From: Brumimicrobium sp964585545
Lineage (GTDB): Bacteria > Bacteroidota > Bacteroidia > Flavobacteriales_D > Crocinitomicaceae
Length of the DNA stretch: 64,000 bases
Direction: 5' to 3'
NCBI GenBank assembly: GCA_964585545.1
Contig: CAZPDT010000001.1
Span: 179,552-243,551, forward strand
Part shown: positions 8,605 through 15,634 of the stretch, in pieces
Numbering within the stretch: position 1 is the stretch's first letter
Layout of the letters: each line of letters begins with the position of its first letter
The notes under the pieces: model-generated
Database searches by the model: none
What the model was told of the DNA's origin: nothing
Seen by the model: only the letters and a program-made list of their open reading frames with translations
Translations under genes and position numbers: made by a program

Positions 8605-8700
8605 GGTATTTATTGTTTAACCTACTTTATTATTCATTCTTTAAAATATTAAAAGGTATTCATGAATAAAGCGGGTCAATAGGGAGTCCTAAAAATTAGA

Positions 8701-8735
8701 AAGAAAGTCTGTTGAAAAATAGGCTTTCTTTTTTT
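8701..8735. terminator. Rho-independent terminator, probably bidirectional
   Basis: A 10-bp stem (AAGAAAGTCT with AGGCTTTCTT, one wobble) and 10-base loop, followed by a T run on the plus strand and preceded by an A-rich stretch, so it can serve both the lipoprotein gene and the convergent unknown gene. Confidence 0.8.
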
Positions 8736-8740
8736 AGTCA

Positions 8741-9307
8741 TTAGCTCAATCGCTTTTGAACATAAGTATTTATTTTGTGATAGAATTGCTCTGGAGAATA
8801 AGTGCGCCAAGAAACTTCTTCTAATTCTCCACCCAAAACAAAATATTGATCCAAATCAATTTCATTGAACTCTTCAATAACATGTTGATGAAAATTAATT
8901 AAAGCAATATAACCATCCTCTAATTCATCAAACCATTCTTCATAATAACAATCATCCGAATAATGAAAGTTAAGTACATTTTCCCCTATAAGAATAAATT
9001 TATCAACCCCTTCATTCATTATTGGTTCCAAAACGTCTCTTTTAAGGAACATAATGTCATTATTAATAGCGTCATTCCATTCTCCAATCAATTCAATCAC
9101 AGTAAACCCTTCTATGTAATCAGTGTAAAGAATTTTCATAAAGAGGGTAGGAGACCCAAAGTTATCCCATTGTGGATGCAAAAGATAGTTGTAAATCTGA
9201 TCTGAAAATTCAAATTCACTATACTCCTTCTTGTAAAAAGGAGAACGCTCATCTTCTGCCGCAACATAGTGGTCTCTCCAATTAAAATAAGGTTCAGTTT
9301 CATGCAT
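8741..9307 (-). CDS. Conserved Bacteroidota protein of unknown function
   Basis: A 188-residue acidic, aromatic-rich soluble protein with no signal peptide or membrane segment. The N-terminal pattern MHETEPYFNWRD, the HPQWD segment and the DDCYYEEW core match a protein I recall as widespread in Flavobacteriia and relatives, always hypothetical. The start at 9307 gives that conserved N-terminus; five more codons are open upstream but are not needed. It stands alone between a bidirectional terminator and a gene-poor spacer. No function is proposed. Confidence 0.75.
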   Translation of the reverse strand: MHETEPYFNWRDHYVAAEDERSPFYKKEYSEFEFSDQIYNYLLHPQWDNFGSPTLFMKILYTDYIEGFTVIELIGEWNDAINNDIMFLKRDVLEPIMNEGVDKFILIGENVLNFHYSDDCYYEEWFDELEDGYIALINFHQHVIEEFNEIDLDQYFVLGGELEEVSWRTYSPEQFYHKINTYVQKRLS

Positions 9308-9657
9308 AATACAAAGGTACAATTTAGTCTACCATTTCATAAATTTCCAAGACCAAATATTATCTTCAATACGGCAGATTCCTTGTATTGCATTACATTT
9401 GTAATCGTGGTTTAAAGATTTATAGAAGGTTATTTTCCTCAGCGGTGAAATATTTTATATATTTAATGTTTGGTTGGGAACAGATGACCAATGGAAATTG
9501 TATAAATTATGAGCAATGGTTTGCTTTTATTCTATCGAAAACGCTTCCAGAGTATCAGTCGAAAAGGAAAAAGTAAAATAGGCACACAAGGATCAGTTTA
9601 ACTTATTGTTGTTTTTCCGACCAATACTATATTAATCAGAATCTAAAGTCCTTAAAA
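9308..9657. other. 350-bp spacer with a possible small ORF
   Basis: AT-rich spacer between divergent genes. It contains a TACATTTG -7-like box at about 9394-9401 with TTG upstream. An open frame from the ATG at 9466 to 9576 would encode 36 residues (MFGWEQM...); it has no recognisable domain, so coding status is unclear. No strong hairpin was seen. Confidence 0.4.
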
Positions 9658-11181
9658 ATGAAACAGAATAAATCAATTCTTTATTTATTAACCATCTTGC
9701 TTACAACTTTAACTTGGGGCTGTAAGTCAGATAAATATGGGGATAGCAATTTAAAACGGAATGTTGCGGCTTTTGTTTCTGACACGAATCAAGTTGTTGC
9801 ATTTGGGTATGTTGATGTTAAAAACATAAAGGATAAATCTGAAGTCAATAAGATTACTGAACTCAAGAAATTCCTTGAAAACACTTTTCGTCCAATTGAA
9901 GAGGCAGTTCAACTAAAAGATAAAATTTATTATGCATTTGCAGGTCCCGTTCAAAACAATGGCCCAGAAGTAAGTTATGCTTTTTTTAACATTCGAAACA
10001 AAGACAGTTTACAAAATGGGCTTGAGTTATTAGGATTTTATTTTACAGAAAGCAATACCCTGCCGGGTGTTAAGTTTTACGATGATGAAAATACAGCCAT
10101 TGGATTTAATGATCATACCTTGATTGTAGTGTCGGCGAATTTTGATCACGACCCTAAGAAACTGCTTTTAGATGCCTTTCAATCATTTAAAGCCACTACT
10201 GTTAAAGAAGATGTTTTGTCTGCAATCTCCTCGCAAGACGATATTTTATTGGCAACGTTTATTGACAATCTTTTTGATCAGTATACATATTTGAAGAATG
10301 TGATTCCAGCAGAACATCAAGATGGTTTTGAAGAATTGTTACAGGATGGATTATGGACGCTTGGAATTCAGTTCAATAAAGGGCATTTAAAAGCAAATCT
10401 TGATATCTCCAATGTTAACGACCAATTCAAACAAATTTATTTTTTAAAGGAAGACAATAATGAAATTCAACAAAATATAGGTTCGGATACTGTAAATTTA
10501 GCATTGTTTTTACGTTTTGATATGAACCGTCTCGATAGCTTGTTGCATTATTTTGGAACGCAGCAAATCAATGATTTTTACAATTCTTTATACCTTCCAG
10601 TACTGGCGAAGGGCTTAATTAAAAGTGAAGGATTGACAGGGTTAACCAATGGAAATATAGGTTTTGTGGTAGGCAATAAGATGAATGAGGAAGCACTCTT
10701 AGGACTTGGAAGGTACAATATGAATTTCTATATAGGTCTTGGTGAAAGCAGTCAAAACATTATTGATTTAATTGATACACTTGCAAATGCAGATCAAATA
10801 TCTAATTTAGGTGATGGTTTTTATCAAATTGAAAATGAAAGTATCTTACGTTTAAAAAACAACAATTTATTGTACAAGAGCAATGCCTCCTCCAAGAATG
10901 ATTTTAAAACAGGTTCAATAAAAATTAAAGACAGAGATGCAGATTTCGGAACGCTACCAGTTTCAATGTATATGAATTTAGATGATAAATATTATGCGTT
11001 ATCACACTTGCCGAAAAATGTGAGCCAGTTGCTTGATTATGCAGTGTTACAAGGTGATAATAATGGATTTACACTAAAAATAGTGACGAAAGATAAGAAA
11101 ACCAATGTCCTTAAGCAGTTGCTTGATGCCTACAAGCAAGATGTCATCAGTCGAACGAAAAATGCCCCAGTATACAAGTAA
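9658..11181 (+). CDS. Large lipoprotein of unknown function (DUF4836-like)
   Basis: A 507-residue lipoprotein (signal ending LTTLTWGC, Cys at residue 22). The body alternates hydrophobic strands and helices with statements such as AFGYVDVKNI and GFNDHTLIVVSA; the overall length and style resemble the DUF4836 lipoproteins of Bacteroidota, but this is a weak resemblance from memory. It probably sits in the periplasm or on the outer membrane. It is followed by the candidate RNA gene and a porin, with no sign of cotranscription. Confidence 0.6.
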   Translation: MKQNKSILYLLTILLTTLTWGCKSDKYGDSNLKRNVAAFVSDTNQVVAFGYVDVKNIKDKSEVNKITELKKFLENTFRPIEEAVQLKDKIYYAFAGPVQNNGPEVSYAFFNIRNKDSLQNGLELLGFYFTESNTLPGVKFYDDENTAIGFNDHTLIVVSANFDHDPKKLLLDAFQSFKATTVKEDVLSAISSQDDILLATFIDNLFDQYTYLKNVIPAEHQDGFEELLQDGLWTLGIQFNKGHLKANLDISNVNDQFKQIYFLKEDNNEIQQNIGSDTVNLALFLRFDMNRLDSLLHYFGTQQINDFYNSLYLPVLAKGLIKSEGLTGLTNGNIGFVVGNKMNEEALLGLGRYNMNFYIGLGESSQNIIDLIDTLANADQISNLGDGFYQIENESILRLKNNNLLYKSNASSKNDFKTGSIKIKDRDADFGTLPVSMYMNLDDKYYALSHLPKNVSQLLDYAVLQGDNNGFTLKIVTKDKKTNVLKQLLDAYKQDVISRTKNAPVYK

Positions 11182-11247
11182 TATTTCGGTGTATAATATT
11201 TTATTGATTTTCATTCAACGATTTTTTGGTGATATCAAAATAAGACG

Positions 11248-11255
11248 TATATTTA
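11248..11255 (+). promoter_or_regulatory. Candidate promoter of the structured RNA
   Basis: TATATTTA resembles the -7 box TAnnTTTG and a TTTTTTGG element sits 18 bases upstream at 11222-11229, which fits Bacteroidota promoter spacing. Transcription would begin around 11260. Confidence 0.45.
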
Positions 11256-11257
11256 CA

Positions 11258-11460
11258 GTACGAACATTCACACAAAGGAGTAGATTAGTTCGAGGTCGAA
11301 AGACCGCCCATGTACGTCGTTTGAAACTTAAAATGTTATAATTAGAGCTCACTCGGTTTATCTATGGCGGGCCTCCCTTCATCATTTATGATAAGGCTAA
11401 CCCAGAGGATTACAGAAATAAAACGGAGGTTCTATACGTGTCGATCTGAAGTTTTCAGAA
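11258..11460 (+). ncRNA. Candidate structured RNA, about 200 nt, unknown family
   Basis: The segment is unlikely to code: it is GC-richer than its surroundings and rich in complementary words. Hairpins visible by eye are GGTC-GAAA-GACC (about 11294-11305, a GNRA tetraloop), CCGCCCAT paired with ATGGCGG across an internal loop, CCTT-ATCAT paired with ATGAT-AAGG near 11384-11397, and CTGAA/TTCAG near 11447-11459. A promoter-like element precedes it and a T-rich run follows at 11473-11488. Length and isolation would suit a 6S-type RNA (the 6S-Flavo family is worth testing), but I cannot establish identity. It lacks the tmRNA, RNase P and SRP RNA core motifs. Confidence 0.45.
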
Positions 11461-11583
11461 TATACTACATGGGTTTTTTCTTTTTCTTTACCACTTTCTC
11501 ATACCTATTGCTATACATTTACTCTGATTATTTGTAATATTGTCACAATCTTAAAATTGTAATAGTCAAATCAATAATTGAGT

Positions 11584-13335
11584 GTGAGATTGAAGTCCTT
11601 TGTATCCATTTTATTTTTTTTCCTTTTGTGCCAAGTGGAAGCGCAGGAGAAATTCTTTTTCCATGAGATGGACTCTATAAAAATAGGCTACCGCTCCGAT
11701 GGAGTGGGACTGGATTCGGTTGATGCACTTTTTACAGGAGACCCTAATCTTCGTCCTGGGGCAGGTTTTGACGAATTATATGAATGTCAACTTCCCGAAA
11801 ATTTGTTTTTGAGTCCTGCTGGATTTTCATACCTTACAACCCAAAGAAAAGTAACTCCAAAATACAGTGGATTGCCCTATCTTGGCTTTCAATATGCTTT
11901 TGGTTCAAAATTGACACAAGACCTGAATGTAGAATACCATCAATTTTTTCGCCCTCAAACACACCTTCATCTTCTTTATAACAGAAGAACAAGCAATGGC
12001 TTTCTTAGAAATGGAGATTATAAAATTAATGAACTGAACCTGAAGTTCTACCACTCAAAGGGGTTTTATTCTACTCACTTTGATGGTTATTATGGCGCTT
12101 ATGAATTGGCAGAGAATGAAGGCGTTACTACCGATTCTTTACTGGAAGATTTTGCAATTGAATTTACGCCAGTGAGAAATGAAAGCGGTCGATCAAAAAT
12201 GCGAAAACTCGACCTCAATTGGGACAATTACTTTAGAGTTGCTGGAGACTCCTCTGTAGGTTTTGGATTGAAAACCAAGCATAGATATGCAATTGTGAAC
12301 AGGGTATTTACTGAGCAGCTGTTTGATTTAAGTTCAATCGATACCTTCTATATCGATACCAATGGCAACACAAGAGACCAGTATCAAACTGCAAAATTTG
12401 CCAATGGAGCAGGCGTTTATTTTGATTCACCCTATTTTAAAATTGATGCTACCGCCAATTATCAACATTGGAAAAATCAAAACTTAGGAAAATACAGGGA
12501 TACCAACGAAGTTTTTCTTCATTCCAATCTTTGGGCTTCTTTTGGGAAACGCATAACTATAAATAATGAGTTTTACTTTAATGTTATTGGTGCCATTGGA
12601 GAGATTAAAGATCATGTTCGCTTGGATTATCAAATTCTTGACCAACTTTCTTTAAAAGGAAACCTTAATTTCGAAAATATTTATCCTACACCCTACCAAC
12701 GGTTTCATACAGCCAACTATTACAAATGGGAAATTGATGAATTAAAAATGCAACAAAAGTTGCAAGTCTCAGGTGCATTAAAATGGGGTGATACAAATTT
12801 TGTTCAGGTCCGTGCTATTTGGACAAACATCAACAATGGCAGATACTTTATTGATAACCAGTGGCGCCAAGATACACTCGCTTTTGTTTCCGTTGGTGCG
12901 TTAAAATTGCGTGGAGGACTTCATCTAAAGAAATGGTCTTTTTATCCTACTGTAACGGTGCGTTTTAATTCTTCAAACTTCAATTACCAACCTTTGTTTT
13001 CTACATTGAACAGGATTGCTTTTACAACCAAATTGTTTAAAGCACAAAAACTGGGCATGTCGCTTGGTGCTGATATTGGTTATGAAACTGGCTACCAATT
13101 TATGCATTATAATGGTGTATTGGATCTTTTGCAACCCGTACAAACAACATCCAAAACACCTGCATTAATGAAGCTCAATGCATTTTTAGCTCTGTCGATT
13201 GACCAATTTAGATTTTTTATCCGTGCACAAAATCTCTCCTACTTTTTCCAAGATGAAAAAACCAGAATTGATGTTAATTACCCCATAATGCCTTTTGTTA
13301 TGCGTATTGGTTTAACATGGGATTTTTTCAATTAG
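11584..13335 (+). CDS. Putative outer-membrane porin (Porin_10-like)
   Basis: An outer-membrane beta-barrel protein of about 583 residues. The signal peptide is RLKSFVSILFFFLLCQVEAQ and the rest is built of alternating amphipathic strands with many aromatic residues, ending in a terminal strand finishing with LTWDFFN, as in barrel proteins. The composition and length match the Bacteroidota 'putative porin' family (Porin_10). There is no ATG before the signal peptide: an in-frame stop lies just upstream, leaving TTG at 11578 or GTG at 11584; GTG is preferred because it gives a normal n-region. It follows the candidate RNA and is monocistronic. Confidence 0.72.
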   Translation: MRLKSFVSILFFFLLCQVEAQEKFFFHEMDSIKIGYRSDGVGLDSVDALFTGDPNLRPGAGFDELYECQLPENLFLSPAGFSYLTTQRKVTPKYSGLPYLGFQYAFGSKLTQDLNVEYHQFFRPQTHLHLLYNRRTSNGFLRNGDYKINELNLKFYHSKGFYSTHFDGYYGAYELAENEGVTTDSLLEDFAIEFTPVRNESGRSKMRKLDLNWDNYFRVAGDSSVGFGLKTKHRYAIVNRVFTEQLFDLSSIDTFYIDTNGNTRDQYQTAKFANGAGVYFDSPYFKIDATANYQHWKNQNLGKYRDTNEVFLHSNLWASFGKRITINNEFYFNVIGAIGEIKDHVRLDYQILDQLSLKGNLNFENIYPTPYQRFHTANYYKWEIDELKMQQKLQVSGALKWGDTNFVQVRAIWTNINNGRYFIDNQWRQDTLAFVSVGALKLRGGLHLKKWSFYPTVTVRFNSSNFNYQPLFSTLNRIAFTTKLFKAQKLGMSLGADIGYETGYQFMHYNGVLDLLQPVQTTSKTPALMKLNAFLALSIDQFRFFIRAQNLSYFFQDEKTRIDVNYPIMPFVMRIGLTWDFFN

Positions 13336-13450
13336 ATTCAAAAATAAAAACAGCTTACCGTTTATCATTGAATTTTACCGTTTACGTTTTTATATCTTTT
13401 AAGTGGGCGTTAAAAATTATTAAAACAATATTAATTTTTAAAAAAAATGT

Positions 13451-13458
13451 TATATTTG
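13451..13458 (+). promoter_or_regulatory. Candidate -7 box of the T9SS cargo gene
   Basis: TATATTTG, a perfect match to TAnnTTTG, 24 bases before the ATG at 13483. Confidence 0.5.
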
Positions 13459-13482
13459 ACCGAATCTTAAAACAAAATAATT

Positions 13483-14796
13483 ATGAAAAAAATTTACTTT
13501 TTAATTTCGGGTCTACTTCTTTCTACAGGAGCAATGGCTCAACAAGTCGCAAATGGCGGTTTTGAATCATGGACGAGTGGAGCTCCAGATTCTTGGTACA
13601 GTGGATTAACTGGTGCAGGCGCAATTGATAATGATTTGACAGCGATTGATGGTGGAACAATTACAATTAACGGAAGTGCTGGAACTCCAGTTACAGAGTC
13701 TACAACTGACCCAGCAGAAGGCCTCTCAAATGTTAGCCTACAATCTTTTTCGTATGCTGGGGGAACTAATTTGGCTGACGGATTATACGGGGCGTCTATG
13801 GCACAAACAATTACTACAACAGAGCAGTCTCCAGGAGTAGAGTTTCAGTACAAAACAAATTTGGTAGCCAATGACACCGCTTTTGTTTATATTGAAGCCA
13901 AAGGAGCACCAGGAGGTGGTATAGGCCAAAATGGCGACATCTATGGTATTGGAGCTTTGACCATTACAGCAAATAGCGCTGTTTGGGTAAAAGATACGGC
14001 TAAAATTCAATACTTACCGAGTGCATCAATTACAAGTATCGAAATAACTTTTGTATCCAGTAAGAATGGATTGTTTGTAGGAACACCTCCAGCAGTAGAT
14101 GGTTCAATTTTCGAGTTAGATGCTGTTAGTTTATTGACTGCACCTGTATTGGCTGACCCAGTTTCAAATATTGTAGCATCAGATATTTCAGATAATGGAA
14201 ATGGAACTGACCTACAAGTAACTTTTGATGCTGCTGCCGATGAGGGAACAGTTTCTGAGTACCGTATCTTTGTTATAGACCAAGGATTAGCACTTGGAGA
14301 TTGGAGTGGAGCGCCTTCTGCATTTTATGAAACAGTTACCCCTGATGGAAGTGCTAGTTATACACACACTTTCTCAGCAGCTTCAACTTATGCAGCTGAT
14401 CAAGGTGGAAGTAGTGTTGCACCAGAACCAATTGCTGAAAACATCCCTATGGACGTTTATATTTTATCTGTTGCAGATGGAACAAATGCAAATGGCGATC
14501 AAGTAGCTGGCCCATCAAATACAATTACTTTAGGTTCTGTAGGTCTTTCAGCTGAAAGCATTTCTAAAGCTGTTGTTTATCCAAATCCAGCTCAAAATCA
14601 AGTAAATGTAATTACTGGATTTGACAATGGAAGTGTTGTAATCAATGCAGTTACAGGACAAGTGGTAGCCAACGGAACAATCGCTAACGGAACTTCTAAA
14701 ATTGATGTAAGCAACTTACAAAACGGTGTATATATTTACACTATCCGTAACAATGACGGAGAAGTTATTACAACAAATAAATTAGTAATCAAGTAA
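13483..14796 (+). CDS. Secreted protein with T9SS type A sorting domain
   Basis: A 437-residue exported protein. Signal peptide MKKIYFLISGLLLSTGAMAQ, then a beta-rich region beginning NGGFESW, like the carbohydrate-binding-type modules often found in such proteins, then a fibronectin-like stretch (about residues 225-345), and a C-terminal domain of about 75 residues with VVYPNPAQNQVNV and ending NKLVIK. That tail is the type A signal used by the type IX secretion system, which moves the protein over the outer membrane and anchors or releases it. Function of the mature domain is unknown. It is followed by a strong terminator. Confidence 0.85.
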   Translation: MKKIYFLISGLLLSTGAMAQQVANGGFESWTSGAPDSWYSGLTGAGAIDNDLTAIDGGTITINGSAGTPVTESTTDPAEGLSNVSLQSFSYAGGTNLADGLYGASMAQTITTTEQSPGVEFQYKTNLVANDTAFVYIEAKGAPGGGIGQNGDIYGIGALTITANSAVWVKDTAKIQYLPSASITSIEITFVSSKNGLFVGTPPAVDGSIFELDAVSLLTAPVLADPVSNIVASDISDNGNGTDLQVTFDAAADEGTVSEYRIFVIDQGLALGDWSGAPSAFYETVTPDGSASYTHTFSAASTYAADQGGSSVAPEPIAENIPMDVYILSVADGTNANGDQVAGPSNTITLGSVGLSAESISKAVVYPNPAQNQVNVITGFDNGSVVINAVTGQVVANGTIANGTSKIDVSNLQNGVYIYTIRNNDGEVITTNKLVIK

Positions 14797-14820
14797 TTTT
14801 TGATAAAATACATGATTGTA

Positions 14821-14850
14821 AAGACCATCCAATTTGGGTGGTCTTTTTTT
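14821..14850 (+). terminator. Rho-independent terminator of the T9SS cargo gene
   Basis: A 10-bp stem (AAGACCATCC with GGGTGGTCTT, one G-T wobble), five-base loop AATTT and seven or more T residues, 24 bases after the stop codon. Confidence 0.9.
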
Positions 14851-15098
14851 ACTCGTTTTTATATCCGTTGCATTTCCCAACGAAGTGACAAGGACACTCC
14901 ATTGAGCATAATACCAATTCAATCCCCATTTACCACCTCTTGCTCTATGTTCTAAACTCTTACTGTTGCCCTTCTCTACCCCTTACTAACTTCCCCCATC
15001 TCCCATCTAAACTCTACCCTCTACCCTCTAAACTCTAAAATCTAAACTCTACCATCTAAACTCTAAACTCTAAAATCTCCCATCTAAAATTTTTTCCC
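14851..15098. other. Gene-free spacer with a low-complexity repeat
   Basis: No coding frame. The first half has no evident structure; the second half (14995-15090) is the TCTAAACTC-type repeat. The spacer ends in the -7 box of the HYC_CC_PP gene. Confidence 0.6.
14995..15090. repeat. Degenerate TCTAAACTC / CTCTACC tandem array
   Basis: About ten imperfect copies of an 8-11 base word built from CTCTA, AAACTCTA, AAATCTA and CCATCTA run without interruption through this stretch. It is strongly strand-biased (almost no G on the plus strand). Similar TAGA-rich words occur at 8013-8050 in the opposite orientation. Confidence 0.75.
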
Positions 15099-15106
15099 TA
15101 TATTTG
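15099..15106 (+). promoter_or_regulatory. Candidate -7 box directly before a GTG start
   Basis: TATATTTG matches the consensus and ends four bases before the GTG at 15111, so the mRNA is probably leaderless. No ribosome-binding site is present, and no other start preserves the signal peptide. Confidence 0.5.
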
Positions 15107-15110
15107 TACC

Positions 15111-15548
15111 GTGAAAACAAGTGTACGTGTATATCTCTTTGGGCTGATGGCTGTATTCTTTATGAGTACAAGCGGAATTGCTGTTTATAAGCACTATTGT
15201 AACCAAGATAAAATAGTTCAAAGTTATTTTCTGATGCCCAATGATGATTGCGATGTACCGGAAATGGTCGAAGAAGAAGGCGCTCATGATTGTTGCCACA
15301 GCGATGATATGACTCAAATGCATGATGATTGTTGTTCTCACAATATGGAGTTTTATCAAATCAATTCAGACCTAATTGTTCATGATTTTAAAGTGGAAAT
15401 CACAAAAAACATCACTTCAACTCCAGTCAATGGATTGACCTTAATTGTGGATGTTTCCGAACAGAAAGAAAACACTGTTAGACCTATTCCGCCACCAAGT
15501 CTTACCACCCCACAAAGACTTTCCTTATACCAAACCTATTTGATTTAG
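15111..15548 (+). CDS. HYC_CC_PP family protein
   Basis: A 145-residue exported or membrane-anchored protein. It has one N-terminal hydrophobic segment, the HYC triplet at residues 28-30, a Cys/His/Asp-rich middle (CC at 61-62 and 74-75, with flanking His), and a proline cluster (RPIPPP) near the C-terminus, the three features that name the family. The Cys/His pattern suggests binding of a soft metal ion, probably at the periplasmic side. It starts with GTG. It is the first gene of a unit with a TonB receptor and an HMA lipoprotein, so a role in metal sensing or uptake is inferred. Confidence 0.82.
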   Translation: MKTSVRVYLFGLMAVFFMSTSGIAVYKHYCNQDKIVQSYFLMPNDDCDVPEMVEEEGAHDCCHSDDMTQMHDDCCSHNMEFYQINSDLIVHDFKVEITKNITSTPVNGLTLIVDVSEQKENTVRPIPPPSLTTPQRLSLYQTYLI

Positions 15549-15634
15549 AATAATTACATCCATAAAAGAATGGACGTTCTTCCTTTCGGGAAGAGATGTA
15601 AAATGTAATATTCAAACAATCAAATAGTAAAAAA
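15549..15634 (+). promoter_or_regulatory. Spacer with overlapping hairpins between HYC_CC_PP and the TonB receptor
   Basis: An outer stem TTACATC (15554-15560) with GATGTAA (15595-15601) encloses two alternative hairpins: AAGAA/TTCTT (15566-15570 with 15577-15581) and CTTCC/GGAAG (15579-15583 with 15589-15593). The two inner stems share bases, so only one can form. It could be an attenuator or mRNA-processing element; that is inference. Confidence 0.35.

Larger units (their letters stand above)
11182..11577 (+). other. 395-bp non-coding gap holding a candidate RNA gene
   Basis: No convincing protein frame covers this gap. The middle part (about 11270-11450) is clearly richer in G and C than the flanks and contains several complementary segments; see the separate ncRNA entry. 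The 3' part (11465-11577) is T-rich and serves as leader and promoter region of the porin gene. Confidence 0.7.

Noticed and set aside
9388..9576. 62-residue open frame
   Set aside because: The TTG start lies at the promoter-like box and there is no recognisable domain; only the shorter ATG version is mentioned as possible.
11286..11306. GTTCGA word resembling a tRNA T-loop
   Set aside because: No acceptor, D or anticodon arm could be folded around it.
11105..11341. Open frame overlapping the end of the large lipoprotein and the candidate RNA
   Set aside because: Composition is Arg/Lys-rich and atypical, and it crosses the RNA's hairpins.
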